The translations under genes were made by a program, and so were the position numbers. The notes beneath the pieces are model-generated. The model ran no database searches. It was not told where the DNA came from and worked only from the letters and a program-made list of their open reading frames with translations. DNA of 33,731 nucleotides from Chamaesiphon sp. GL140_3_metabinner_129_sub. Lineage in GTDB: Bacteria > Cyanobacteriota > Cyanobacteriia > Cyanobacteriales > Chamaesiphonaceae. Every line of letters begins with the position of its first letter. Position 1 is the stretch's first letter. Shown one piece after another: positions 17,066 through 25,382 of this stretch. The stretch spans positions 1 through 33,731 of the forward strand of contig JANYIT010000253.1 of assembly GCA_025358725.1 (NCBI GenBank), read 5' to 3'.

Positions 17066-18451
17066 ATGGTATCGATCTCCGCCACCCATCCCACCAGCCG
17101 CCAGTACTTGCCCACGTCTACTCCTGACGCATCGCCCAATCAACACATTCTCCCACTCACGGCCAAAGTTAACGATCGAGACTGTCTTGAAGTTGGTGGC
17201 TGTGATGTCACCGAGTTAGTCCAGCAATTTGGTTCGCCGCTCTATATTCTCGACGAGCAATCTGTTCGTACCGCTTGTCAACAGTATCGGGATGGGTGGC
17301 AGAAATATTATCCAGGTGAATCTCTGGTAATATATGCGTCTAAAGCATGGAGTTGTCTGGCTGTATGCGCGATCGCGGGTAGCGAAGGACTAGGTATTGA
17401 TGTGGTATCTGGTGGTGAAATTATCACTGCGATTAAAGCTGGGGTAAGTGCGGATAAAATCTACTTCCACGGTAATAATAAATCAGTCGCCGAACTAGAA
17501 CTGGCAATCTCCAAAGATTGTAGGATTATTGCTGACAATTGGCTTGAACTCGAACACATCGCTAGGATTGCCAGTGCCGCAGGTAAAAACGTCCCCGTGA
17601 TGATTCGGCTTACACCAGGAATTGAGTGTCACACCCATGAATATATTCGCACCGGACATTTAGATAGTAAATTTGGTTTCGATCCCAACCAACTCGATGA
17701 AGTCTTCACCTGGTTGAGCAAACAGCCAGATATTACCTGTATCGGCGTTCATGCCCATATCGGTTCCCAAATCTTTGAACAACAGCCGCACCAAGATTTG
17801 GCTGGCGTGATGGTGGAATGGTACAAACTCGCCCTCAGTCACGGCTTACCCATTAGCGAAATTAATGTCGGCGGTGGTTTGGGCATCAAATACACCGAAG
17901 CCGACGATCCGCAGAGCATTGACGAGTGGGTAAAAAACGTCGCTACTGCCCTGAAAATCGCCTGTGACGAACATGGAGTCGCCTATCCTCGGGTATTATC
18001 AGAACCTGGACGTTCGCTGATTGGCAGCAGTTGTGTCACCGCCTATACTATCGGCGGCAATAAAACCGTACCAGGAATTCGTACCTACATCAGCATCGAT
18101 GGTGGAATGTCCGACAATCCCCGCCCGATTACTTATCAATCTCAATATCGGGCAATGATTGCCAATAAAATGTCCGCGCCAATGAGCGAAACTGTGACGA
18201 TCGCCGGAAAGCACTGCGAATCAGGTGATATCTTGATTAAAGATGCTCAAATTGCCACCTCTGTCCCTGGAGATATCTTAGTTGTTCCCGCTACTGGGGC
18301 TTATAACTATAGTATGTCATCGAACTATAATCGGATTACTCGTCCAGCGGCTGTACTAGTCAATCATGGTGAGGCAAATATCATCATCCAACGAGAAAGT
18401 TACGATGATTTATTACGGTTAGACAGATTGCCATCACGATTGGTGCGCTGA
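17066..18451 (+). CDS. lysA: Diaminopimelate decarboxylase
   Basis: PLP enzyme converting meso-diaminopimelate to lysine, the last step of lysine synthesis, cytosolic. 461 residues, ATG at 17066. The PLP lysine is K93 in YASKAW. Other family motifs: HIGSQIF, GGGLGIKY, EPGRSLIG, SIDGGMSDNPRP and CESGD, with the C-terminal ATGAYNYSMSSNYN. The first about 45 residues precede the conserved fold and are Ser/Pro/Thr rich. A perfect 14-bp stem terminator follows. No partner genes of the pathway are next to it. Confidence 0.96.
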   Translation: MVSISATHPTSRQYLPTSTPDASPNQHILPLTAKVNDRDCLEVGGCDVTELVQQFGSPLYILDEQSVRTACQQYRDGWQKYYPGESLVIYASKAWSCLAVCAIAGSEGLGIDVVSGGEIITAIKAGVSADKIYFHGNNKSVAELELAISKDCRIIADNWLELEHIARIASAAGKNVPVMIRLTPGIECHTHEYIRTGHLDSKFGFDPNQLDEVFTWLSKQPDITCIGVHAHIGSQIFEQQPHQDLAGVMVEWYKLALSHGLPISEINVGGGLGIKYTEADDPQSIDEWVKNVATALKIACDEHGVAYPRVLSEPGRSLIGSSCVTAYTIGGNKTVPGIRTYISIDGGMSDNPRPITYQSQYRAMIANKMSAPMSETVTIAGKHCESGDILIKDAQIATSVPGDILVVPATGAYNYSMSSNYNRITRPAAVLVNHGEANIIIQRESYDDLLRLDRLPSRLVR

Positions 18452-18488
18452 AGATTGCATCGTTATTTCACCAAATAAAAATATCTGC

Positions 18489-18526
18489 AAATAATCGATC
18501 GGTATCCCAACCCCGATCGATTATTT
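18489..18526. terminator. Terminator of lysA
   Basis: A 14-bp perfect stem (18489-18502 with 18513-18526) encloses a 10-nt loop; the right arm ends in TTATTTCTAT. It contains two GATCGAT/CGATCG words. Confidence 0.8.
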
Positions 18527-18738
18527 CTATGCATGGATATTTTAAAAATCAGCAGAATTTTCAGGACTAGAATTTAGAGATGCTGATTGAGATTAATTTC
18601 TTGCTCTGACCAAATTACATTTGATTTTTACCCTAGAAAAAGTAGCCGTTTTTAATTTAGAAAATTCCGATCTTAACCTCAATATAAACCACTCTTTAAC
18701 TCCATCTTATACGATGCGATCGGTGTTGAGGATTTGTT

Positions 18739-19263
18739 ATGGAAATCATCAAAGCAATTGTCGCGGCTTGGCTTTTACTTCTGCTCGGAGACTTCTTCTC
18801 GACATTTTTATATCACGTACCCGAACACGTATTTGGAAAGTTTCATACGCTCGTCCATCACGGCAAAAACCGGAGCTTCCTTCATTATGCTGTTCTGACT
18901 AGGAAACCATTAGTGTTGATTGATGGAATTCTCGGTGCCATCCCTTATTTTATCTTTACCCCGTGGTTGTGGCAACTGTCTCCAGTTGGTACTTCGATCG
19001 GACTGTTATTTGGCGAATTTCATGTGGTGTGGAGACATGTTTCGATCCTTGAATGGCAAACGCCTAAATCGATCAAATTTATCTGCAAGCTGTTATTGAT
19101 TACTACCCCTGAACGTCATTGGGAACACCATCGCAATGCCTTTGCTGCCTTTGGTGATGTTTTCACATTTTTCGATCCACCAGCTCAGAAATGGTTGATA
19201 TTTTTACGTTTTATTCGTCGTAAATTCAAGCAATACAGACAAGTTTTTGCTACTCAATCATAA
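18739..19263 (+). CDS. Membrane protein with fatty-acid-hydroxylase-type histidine motifs
   Basis: 174 residues, ATG at 18739 preceded by GAGG at about 8 nt. Three to four hydrophobic segments (about 3-20, 55-75, 80-95, 115-130). The histidine groups HTLVHHGKN (about 36-44), FHVVWRH (about 94-100) and HWEHHRNAF (about 128-136) match the eight-histidine di-iron pattern of the fatty acid hydroxylase / sterol desaturase / carotene hydroxylase superfamily. It probably oxidises a lipid in the membrane; the substrate is unknown. It is short for the superfamily, so the count of iron ligands should be checked against known members. It is followed by a terminator shared with aroA. Confidence 0.75.
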   Translation: MEIIKAIVAAWLLLLLGDFFSTFLYHVPEHVFGKFHTLVHHGKNRSFLHYAVLTRKPLVLIDGILGAIPYFIFTPWLWQLSPVGTSIGLLFGEFHVVWRHVSILEWQTPKSIKFICKLLLITTPERHWEHHRNAFAAFGDVFTFFDPPAQKWLIFLRFIRRKFKQYRQVFATQS

Positions 19264-19292
19264 GGTGTCGTAATCACCAAAATTGTTAAAAT

Positions 19293-19325
19293 AAATATCC
19301 GATTTACTGAAGAAATCGGATATTT
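19293..19325. terminator. Bidirectional terminator between convergent genes
   Basis: AAATATCCGATTT (19293-19305) pairs perfectly with AAATCGGATATTT (19313-19325), 7-nt loop, A/T-rich on both sides. It serves the hydroxylase-like gene (rightward) and aroA (leftward). Confidence 0.85.
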
Positions 19326-19355
19326 TGAATTGAAAAAATTAACTTAATTTTCAAC

Positions 19356-20690
19356 TTATTTAACGATACTGCGTAGCGAATCGAAGAATGTTGGATAGGA
19401 AATAGAGGCAGCTTCAGCGCGGTGGATCGTAGTTTTCCCAGTTGCCATAATAGCAGCGATCGCAAGACTCATGGCAATCCGATGATCAGTATAACTATCC
19501 AACTCAGCTCCGATTAACGATCCCCCACCAGTAATTTCCAAACCATCTGGTAATTCGGTAATTTTGGCACCCATTTTAGTCAATTCAGATGCCATTACTT
19601 TTAGTCGATCGCTCTCTTTGACTCTCAATTCTTCAGCATCTCTAATTATTGTCGTCCCTTGGGCAAATATCGCCGCTACCGCTAAAATTGGGATTTCATC
19701 GATTAGTCTGGGGATCAAATCGCCACTAATTTCACAAGCCTTTAATTTGCCATGTTTTACTCGCAGATCTGCTACGGGTTCTCCGGCAACTTCCCGTTGA
19801 TTTTCGAGCGTAATATCAGCACCCATTAATTCTAATGCCACCAAAATTCCTGTCCGAGTTGGATTGACCCCGACATTCTCAATATACAACTCCGATCCAG
19901 GTACAATCGCACCCGCCACTAACCAAAATGCTGCCGAACTAATATCTCCAGGGACAATTACCTGTTGTCCTCTGAGGGTGGGATAACCTGTAACTGTCGC
20001 ACTATGCGTCTCTGGATCGACATCTATATGCGCCCCAAACGCACGCAACATCCGTTCGGAGTGATCCCTCGACAACGCAGGTTCAGTGACCGTTGTCCGC
20101 CCATATGTCATCAATCCAGCAAGTAAAATTGCTGACTTCACCTGGGCTGAGGCGATCGGCGAATGATAGTGAATTGGTTGTAATGCTTGTCCCCGCACGG
20201 CTAGAGGTGCCAGGGAATTACCCTTGCGCCCCCAAATCTGCGCTCCCATCTCCGCTAGGGGTGTGACGACTCGGGACATTGGACGCGATCGCAAGGAGTC
20301 ATCACCAGTTACAGTAAAGAATCGATCGGGATGTGATGCTAAAATCCCCAACATCAGCCGCATCGTTGTCCCTGAATTTCCCGCATCAAGAATATTTACA
20401 GGTTCCTGAATCTGTCCTAAGCCAATTCCGGTAACTGTTACCAGCTCAGTATTTAGATCTGAAATCTGCGCTCCCATCGCTGTGAAACAAGCCGCTGTAC
20501 TGCGGGGATCTTCGCCTAGTAACAAGCCCTGAATCGTCGTCTCACCCTCAGCCAAAGCTCCCAGCATCAAAGCTCGATGGGAAATCGATTTATCTCCAGG
20601 AATCTGTAATGTACCCTGAAGAGATATCCCCGTAGCTGGAGGGTTGACTGTTAAACTTTGATGACGATCGAAGGGTTGGAGATTAATCAC
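19356..20690 (-). CDS. aroA: 3-phosphoshikimate 1-carboxyvinyltransferase (EPSP synthase)
   Basis: Joins shikimate-3-phosphate and phosphoenolpyruvate in the shikimate pathway to aromatic amino acids. 444 residues from the GTG at 20690; an in-frame TTG at 20753 gives 465, but the shorter start fits the usual cyanobacterial N-terminus ([18 protein letters not shown]). Motifs: [67 protein letters not shown]. The motif SRDHSERML and the [12 protein letters not shown] segment resemble class II enzymes. No Shine-Dalgarno is obvious. It is convergent with the hydroxylase-like gene. Confidence 0.95.
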   Translation of the reverse strand: MINLQPFDRHQSLTVNPPATGISLQGTLQIPGDKSISHRALMLGALAEGETTIQGLLLGEDPRSTAACFTAMGAQISDLNTELVTVTGIGLGQIQEPVNILDAGNSGTTMRLMLGILASHPDRFFTVTGDDSLRSRPMSRVVTPLAEMGAQIWGRKGNSLAPLAVRGQALQPIHYHSPIASAQVKSAILLAGLMTYGRTTVTEPALSRDHSERMLRAFGAHIDVDPETHSATVTGYPTLRGQQVIVPGDISSAAFWLVAGAIVPGSELYIENVGVNPTRTGILVALELMGADITLENQREVAGEPVADLRVKHGKLKACEISGDLIPRLIDEIPILAVAAIFAQGTTIIRDAEELRVKESDRLKVMASELTKMGAKITELPDGLEITGGGSLIGAELDSYTDHRIAMSLAIAAIMATGKTTIHRAEAASISYPTFFDSLRSIVK

Positions 20691-21087
20691 GGCGAGTTTG
20701 GAAAAAAGTCTAGATTTTGATTGTAGAACGAAGTTTGAGTCAGATATCCTCAACTTAGTTAAGCCCTGGACATTAATCTTGTTGGATAGAGGCTTTTGTC
20801 ATTATCAGTTTTGGCAACAACGAACCCTCGCGTGATGCTCACTTCATTACTCGACTAAATAACAAAGCATCATTTACAGTCGAGTCCCGAAAATAGAGAT
20901 TTGGGAATTGTTAAATCTATTCGCAAGCCATTCAAAAAATTGATTATCGATCCCTTCCCAGAGCGAATAAACCGGGAAGGGCAATTTTTCTTTGAGCCAT
21001 CCGCTCAAACCTTCTTGACAACTGCACTCGCACCCTAACTTGTCACCAAGGGGGAAACCCGACGAGCGCGAATCGCTATCCCCGATC
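20691..21087. other. Gene-free stretch between petG and aroA
   Basis: About 400 bp. It holds one hairpin, CCCTTCCC (20952-20959) with GGGAAGGG (20974-20981) followed by five T on the plus strand. I see no convincing ORF here; the longer minus-strand ORF overlaps petG in another frame. Confidence 0.5.
20952..20988 (+). terminator. Candidate terminator with no known upstream gene
   Basis: 8-bp stem with a 14-nt loop and a T-rich tail (CAATTTTTC) on the plus strand. No rightward gene is known to feed it. It could instead be a processed 3' end of the leftward petG transcript. Confidence 0.4.
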
Positions 21088-21201
21088 TTACAAACCGAGT
21101 TGATTGCCGCGCTTGTACTGCATGTACGCCGCAACAAACAAACCGCTAAGAGTAATGAAAACTAAACCAAGGACAATTCCAGCCAGTAAAGGTTCTACCA
21201 C
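21088..21201 (-). CDS. petG: Cytochrome b6f complex subunit 5 (PetG)
   Basis: A 37-residue small subunit of the cytochrome b6f complex in the thylakoid membrane. It has the family-typical sequence with one membrane helix: begins [15 protein letters not shown], then [22 protein letters not shown]. The start is GTG (21199-21201), with CGGAG about 9 nt upstream. It is short enough to be missed by ORF callers. It is essential for assembly and stability of the complex. Its neighbours are aroA downstream and the cytM-like gene divergent. Confidence 0.95.
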   Translation of the reverse strand: MVEPLLAGIVLGLVFITLSGLFVAAYMQYKRGNQLGL

Positions 21202-21694
21202 GTTGAGACTCCGTAATTAGTTAAAATAGTTTCCTCTAGCGTATCGGGTTTAGGGGTATTGGTGCAAGATATTCGTTTTTACCTGCCGATTCGGACGAGC
21301 ATCGATGATGCGAGGGATAGATGAAGAGTCTAAGTCCCTTGATTGTCTTGATAGATCAGGATAAGAACATTGTATTTACTCACATCTTGCACCAGCGACG
21401 CGCCATACGTAGGGTTTCCCGAGGGTTTAGCGCGTCAAGACAGTTTAAAAATACTATTGCTTGGCCTAGATCAAGGGTACCCTCGGATCTCTGCTTGCAC
21501 TAGTCTTTATGTATTGGTGCAAGATGTAAGTCTATCTACAAAACTTTACAATGGGAGAAAAATCTCAATATATTTAAGAAATGTATCGCAAATCTGAGAT
21601 TTGTAGATACACTATTAACTATGGAGGTACGCCTTGAATGACAGACCTGCATTTTTACAGTCCTTAATTTAAGTTAATTTACAGCAGGCACGTC
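21202..21694. other. Intergenic region with repeats between petG and the cytM-like gene
   Basis: About 490 bp. It carries a MITE-like element (21380-21529) and an extra end-like copy TTGGTGCAAGAT near 21260-21271. It must also contain the divergent promoters. Short ORFs here read through the repeats and are not credible. Confidence 0.55.
21380..21529. repeat. MITE-like inverted-repeat element, copy A
   Basis: Ends TCACATCTTGCACCA (21380-21394) and TGGTGCAAGATGTAA (21515-21529) are inverted repeats with 14 of 15 matches. Inside is GGGTACCCTCGGATCT, which recurs in copy B at 22086-22184 with one change. It has no ORF of transposase type, so it would need a trans-acting enzyme if it ever moved. 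Confidence 0.6.
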
Positions 21695-22072
21695 TTGGAT
21701 ATCCGACTACCTAAACTCAGGCAAACATCGTGGCAACAGCGCGGATCGATCTTGATGGCTTGCTTGTCGATCTGTTTATGCGCGATCGTTGGTTGGCATT
21801 CACTTCAAGAATCTAACCCTTATACTAACAGCGTGTTAGCTAAAACTGGCGATCCAACACTCGGTCATGCCATCTTTCAGATTAATTGCAGCGGTTGTCA
21901 TGGACTATACGCAGATGGGCGAGTCGGCCCCAGTCTGCGGGAAATCTCCAAGCGCAAGTCTCCGCATAGTCTCATCGAACAAGTGACTAGTGGAAATACG
22001 CCGCCAATGCCCCAGTTTCAGCCCAATCCGCAAGAAATGGCAGATCTCCTAAGTTATTTAGCCACACTTTAG
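21695..22072 (+). CDS. cytM: Membrane-anchored c-type cytochrome, CytM-like
   Basis: Electron carrier with one haem bound at CSGCH (C65, C68, H69 in the long form) and a candidate Met ligand in TPPMPQFQP. The C-terminal MADLLSYLATL fits cytochrome cM. N-terminal hydrophobic segment near 20-34 (LMACLSICLCAIVG) anchors it to the membrane. The start is a TTG at 21695 (125 residues) or the ATG at 21755 (105 residues); the shorter form gives a length and N-terminus more typical of CytM, and neither has a strong Shine-Dalgarno. It is flanked by the two MITE-like repeats. The family call is good; the exact physiological role is debated. Confidence 0.85.
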   Translation: MDIRLPKLRQTSWQQRGSILMACLSICLCAIVGWHSLQESNPYTNSVLAKTGDPTLGHAIFQINCSGCHGLYADGRVGPSLREISKRKSPHSLIEQVTSGNTPPMPQFQPNPQEMADLLSYLATL

Positions 22073-22085
22073 GCTTTGTTTATTC

Positions 22086-22184
22086 TCACATCTCGCACCA
22101 ATACATAGATATTATTATTACTACAACTCGTGGGTACCCTAGGATCTACGCTATTACTACTGCTTATGTGCTAGCAACATGTGA
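22086..22184. repeat. MITE-like inverted-repeat element, copy B
   Basis: Ends TCACATCTCGCACCAATACATA and TATGTGCTAGCAACATGTGA are imperfect inverted repeats. The interior GGGTACCCTAGGATCT matches copy A with one change. It overlaps the 3' end of folC by 21 bp (22164-22184), so the folC stop codon lies inside the element. Confidence 0.6.
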
Positions 22185-23474
22185 GTATTCCTCCATGTAT
22201 CCCAACTTGAGGAAGTAGCCGAGGAGATATAGAGAACCACAGAGAACTGGTTGATGGATATGAGCATGAGTCATAGCGATGGTTAAGGCTGTGGTGAGAT
22301 CTGTGTAGGTGTCAATTCTTGTTCCAAGCGGCTCATCACTACAGGTAAGTCGAGCTAAATCAGCAAGCGTCGCTGGATCTGCGGAACTGTGGTCTGGAAC
22401 AGGAACAAGGTACAATCGATCGCCAGGTCGGAGTAATGCCTGAAAAATTTCTCGGTGTGATTTCGTGGAGAGCATCCCCATCACCCAGCTAATCGGGGTG
22501 TTCAAAGTATCAACATACTGGCGCAAAGCGATCGCAGCAGCGGGATTGTGGGCACCATCAATCAATAATTTATGCCCTTGCCAAGTTGTCCACTGGATTC
22601 GCCCTAACCATTGTGTATTTGCCATCCCAGCGACGATATCCGCATCGCTAATTTCCCATCCAGTTTCACGCAAGACCTGAATCGTGGCGATCGCAATCGC
22701 CGAATTGGTTAATTGCATTTCACCCAGTAAAGCCAGGGGATATTTAATCCCAGCAAATTCGACCCAAGGCAGTGAATCTTTGCTTAATGGTGGTTGTACA
22801 GATATTGCAGGTTTAACCCAGGTTGTAGGGCAATTTAGACCTGCGACACGCTCTTTTACGACAGTTATCGCATCGGGAGGTAGAGTCCCGATAATTGCTG
22901 GGCAATCGGGTTTGAGAATACCTGCTTTTTCTGCAGCGATTTTGGCAATTGTATCGCCGAGTTGCTGCCAGTGTTCGAGATCGATCGAAGTAATAATCGT
23001 CGCTAACGGCTGGTCACAGACATTAGTCGCATCCAGCCGACCTCCCAATCCGACCTCAATCACGGCGATGTCTACTTGCGACTCGGCAAAATACAACCAC
23101 ATCGCCACAGTAACAATTTCAAACTGAGTAGGGGTGGGTGTTGTAGGGTCGATTGCGGCAATGACTCGATCGAGTATTGTGAGTGCGATGTCGGTACTAA
23201 TTGGCTGATTATTAATACAGATTCGCTCGTTCCAGTCTACCAAATGGGGAGAAGTATAACGACCGACTTTGTAACCTGCGGCACTGAGGATACTAGAGAG
23301 ATAGGCACATACAGAACCTTTGCCATTTGTCCCCGCCACATGAAGGATCGGCACAGACTGATGGGGATAGCCAAGTGCCGCGAGTAAAGCTTGGATACGG
23401 CTCAGTCCTAAATTCACCCCGAATTGGTGAAATGGTGCCAAGAGCGTATCAATATTTGAGGTTAAATCAGTCAC
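22164..23474 (-). CDS. folC: Folylpolyglutamate / dihydrofolate synthase
   Basis: Adds glutamate to folates, and possibly to dihydropteroate, using ATP in the cytosol. 436 residues. ATP-binding P-loop GTNGKGS at about 47-53, with TSPHLVDWNERI and GLGGRLDATN as family motifs, and DGAHNPAAA in the second domain. The start codon is GTG at 23474 with no strong Shine-Dalgarno. The C-terminal residues EYSHVAST and the stop are encoded by the MITE-like repeat, so the native C-terminus may have been altered by repeat insertion. This tail is outside the conserved fold, so activity is probably intact. Confidence 0.95.
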   Translation of the reverse strand: MTDLTSNIDTLLAPFHQFGVNLGLSRIQALLAALGYPHQSVPILHVAGTNGKGSVCAYLSSILSAAGYKVGRYTSPHLVDWNERICINNQPISTDIALTILDRVIAAIDPTTPTPTQFEIVTVAMWLYFAESQVDIAVIEVGLGGRLDATNVCDQPLATIITSIDLEHWQQLGDTIAKIAAEKAGILKPDCPAIIGTLPPDAITVVKERVAGLNCPTTWVKPAISVQPPLSKDSLPWVEFAGIKYPLALLGEMQLTNSAIAIATIQVLRETGWEISDADIVAGMANTQWLGRIQWTTWQGHKLLIDGAHNPAAAIALRQYVDTLNTPISWVMGMLSTKSHREIFQALLRPGDRLYLVPVPDHSSADPATLADLARLTCSDEPLGTRIDTYTDLTTALTIAMTHAHIHQPVLCGSLYLLGYFLKLGYMEEYSHVAST

Positions 23475-24286
23475 ACAGAGAATAGAAAGTAGAGCAGAGT
23501 CTTAATACATACCTTGTTTTCGTAAAAAATGCCATCTTTGCACTTGAGCCTAGTTGCTTGGAACGAGCAACCATGTCAATCGATCATCTCGCGGCTGACG
23601 AGAAGAAGATCCCGATGCTTGATTTTTTGAATTGCGATGCTCTTGCTGCAACGGCTCTGCCAACTAATTGATGAAGAAAAAAAATAGCATAGTGACGCAG
23701 CATATAAGTTACGATCTTTTGGCTCTCGATCATTAAATAATGTTTTCGGATACCATCTCATCTATCGAGGTTTCATCAATTAAGATAACTAGATTGAACG
23801 CTTAAGATATTTCTTACGATTATTTGTGAATATTGATTCACGGAAATGGTGATATTTTTTACAATAAGTTTGTGACTTTTTATATATTAATGCTGATCTG
23901 CGTTGATTATTAGATAAGCATTCTCAAGTAAATTCTAATGTGAACGCAAACGCGCAAAGCCTTCCTTTACAGAGCTTTCACTATCCAAAATGGATTGAAA
24001 ATACAAGGTGTTTTCGGACTGGACACGTTTAATCTCTCATGACTTTTATATGTGTAATTTTGATTGAATTAACTTTCAACATACTGTTGACAAAGGTTAA
24101 GATACATGCAAAAGTCTTAGAGAGTTATTGAAAACCATCTTTTCAAGATTCGCAAGCTTTAATTAATTTAACTGTATTTTTCAGAAACTTTGCTGCGAGC
24201 ATTATTTTAAATATCTTTAATTGCAGCAGCCCAAATCAAACACTTTGAGATAGAAAACCAATTTTCAAAATAGGGGTTATTATTGT
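23475..24286. other. Long gene-free region, 812 bp
   Basis: No credible ORF on either strand. It contains a GTGAATATTGATTCAC palindrome (23826-23841), a TTGACA near 24082, and A/T-rich sequence. A minus-strand stretch near 23600-23680 resembles a decayed tRNA (AGTTGGCAGAGC followed by a TTCAAA-like T arm) but does not fold. It probably holds the promoter of the gene at 24287, with the Shine-Dalgarno AGGGG about 13 nt before its ATG. Confidence 0.5.
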
Positions 24287-25171
24287 ATGTTAGTCCAAGA
24301 AAGAGTTGCTGTTACAGAGTTTACGATTGAAATGTTTCATGATTTATTCGATCGGCAGGTGAACGATGCCAACATCGAAAAGACGATCGAATTAGCCGCA
24401 ACAAATCCGACGAAACTATATTATTTCATGCAGCGATATGCGTACTTTAATAGCTATGCAGGCAGCTTGGTGGCACGACTCGCCTCTTCGATCGGGATTT
24501 CTTATCAATTGTTTCGTCAAAAAGGAGTCTCAGTTGCGGATCAGTCCGATCGAGGCTTGGAGATAGCGGCTAAAGTATTCGCAGCTACTGTTGATGAACA
24601 TGCAGATGCGGGCGCAGCACAAGTACCCCATCGGACATTAGCTCAATCGACATTAAATGCGATCGGTGACTATGCAAACCTGAGCGATATCGAACTCAAT
24701 CAAGCTGCACAAACTCCAGACTGGATGCACGAGATCGTTACCGATCTGATCGATGGGTATCAGGGGAAAATTGACGATGTTGAGGCTCTAGTTACTGCTT
24801 TAGGCTTTCATATCGGATCTGAGTTGCTAGCCGATCGAGAGTATTCCCTGATTGATAAGGTAGTTCGCTATACTAATCGGGGTAGCGGATTTGATGATTG
24901 GCTCAAAGGTAAGCAAGTAGAAATTGGTGGCAAACGGTTGAGTCCTTGGTACTGGATCGTAGTTCATGGTAAGCACAACGCTGCTGGTGTCGAAGCCGAT
25001 CATTTTCAGTTCGCGCTAGATGCACTAAATTTATTGGCACAATATCGCCCCGAATCGAATGACACAATCTTGAAGTGGGCTGCTAATGGCTTTCTCAGTT
25101 TTGCCCAATTACAGCAGCGACTATTTTCGGAGATTGCTGCTGAAATCACAGTACTCACTCCATCGGTGTAA
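24287..25171 (+). CDS. Heme-oxygenase-fold protein, CADD/DUF3865-like
   Basis: 294 residues, all-helical by appearance, no signal peptide. Pattern YFMQRYAYFNSYAGSLVARL in the N-terminal third, DEHADAGAAQVPHRTLAQ in the middle, and GSELLADRE ... GVEADHFQFALDAL in the last third supply His/Glu/Asp residues spaced as in heme-oxygenase-like di-metal oxidases and the CADD-like DUF3865 proteins of cyanobacteria. If so it may be an oxygen-activating enzyme acting on a small molecule, cytosolic. Family assignment rests on pattern only. It is alone between a long intergenic region and a strong hairpin terminator. Its genomic neighbourhood includes an NRPS-like gene 3.7 kb away, but nothing shows they work together. 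Confidence 0.6.
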   Translation: MLVQERVAVTEFTIEMFHDLFDRQVNDANIEKTIELAATNPTKLYYFMQRYAYFNSYAGSLVARLASSIGISYQLFRQKGVSVADQSDRGLEIAAKVFAATVDEHADAGAAQVPHRTLAQSTLNAIGDYANLSDIELNQAAQTPDWMHEIVTDLIDGYQGKIDDVEALVTALGFHIGSELLADREYSLIDKVVRYTNRGSGFDDWLKGKQVEIGGKRLSPWYWIVVHGKHNAAGVEADHFQFALDALNLLAQYRPESNDTILKWAANGFLSFAQLQQRLFSEIAAEITVLTPSV

Positions 25172-25197
25172 GGTATTGTAGTTGCCAAGCTGAATCA

Positions 25198-25237
25198 TTA
25201 ATAGCCCCGACTTCTAAACAGAAGTCGGGGCTATTAA
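25198..25237. terminator. Perfect 18-bp hairpin after the CADD-like gene
   Basis: Arms 25198-25215 and 25220-25237 pair completely around a 4-nt loop. The core CCCGACTTCT/AGAAGTCGGG is the same as in the hairpin at 10409-10441. It probably ends the gene at 24287. Confidence 0.75.
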
Positions 25238-25382
25238 ACTTGTTGGCAATCAACAATTTATACATGATTAATTGTCGTAAAGTAGGCTTTGGGCAATTGC
25301 GATGTCATAAATTTTTAGCCGAATGAAAGATTGAGTGTCTGGATGGGTAAGCTAGAAGTAAGGACAGGTCAATAATACATAT

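Noticed and set aside
18621-18902. 93-codon ORF overlapping the hydroxylase-like gene
   Set aside because: It overlaps the better supported frame with histidine motifs and a good Shine-Dalgarno at 18739.
20874-21137. 87-codon minus-strand ORF overlapping petG
   Set aside because: It begins inside petG in another frame and resembles no family.
23590-23690. tRNA-like sequence on the minus strand (AGTTGGCAGAGC, TTCAAA)
   Set aside because: D stem and acceptor stem do not pair and the base before the anticodon is not T; at best a decayed remnant.
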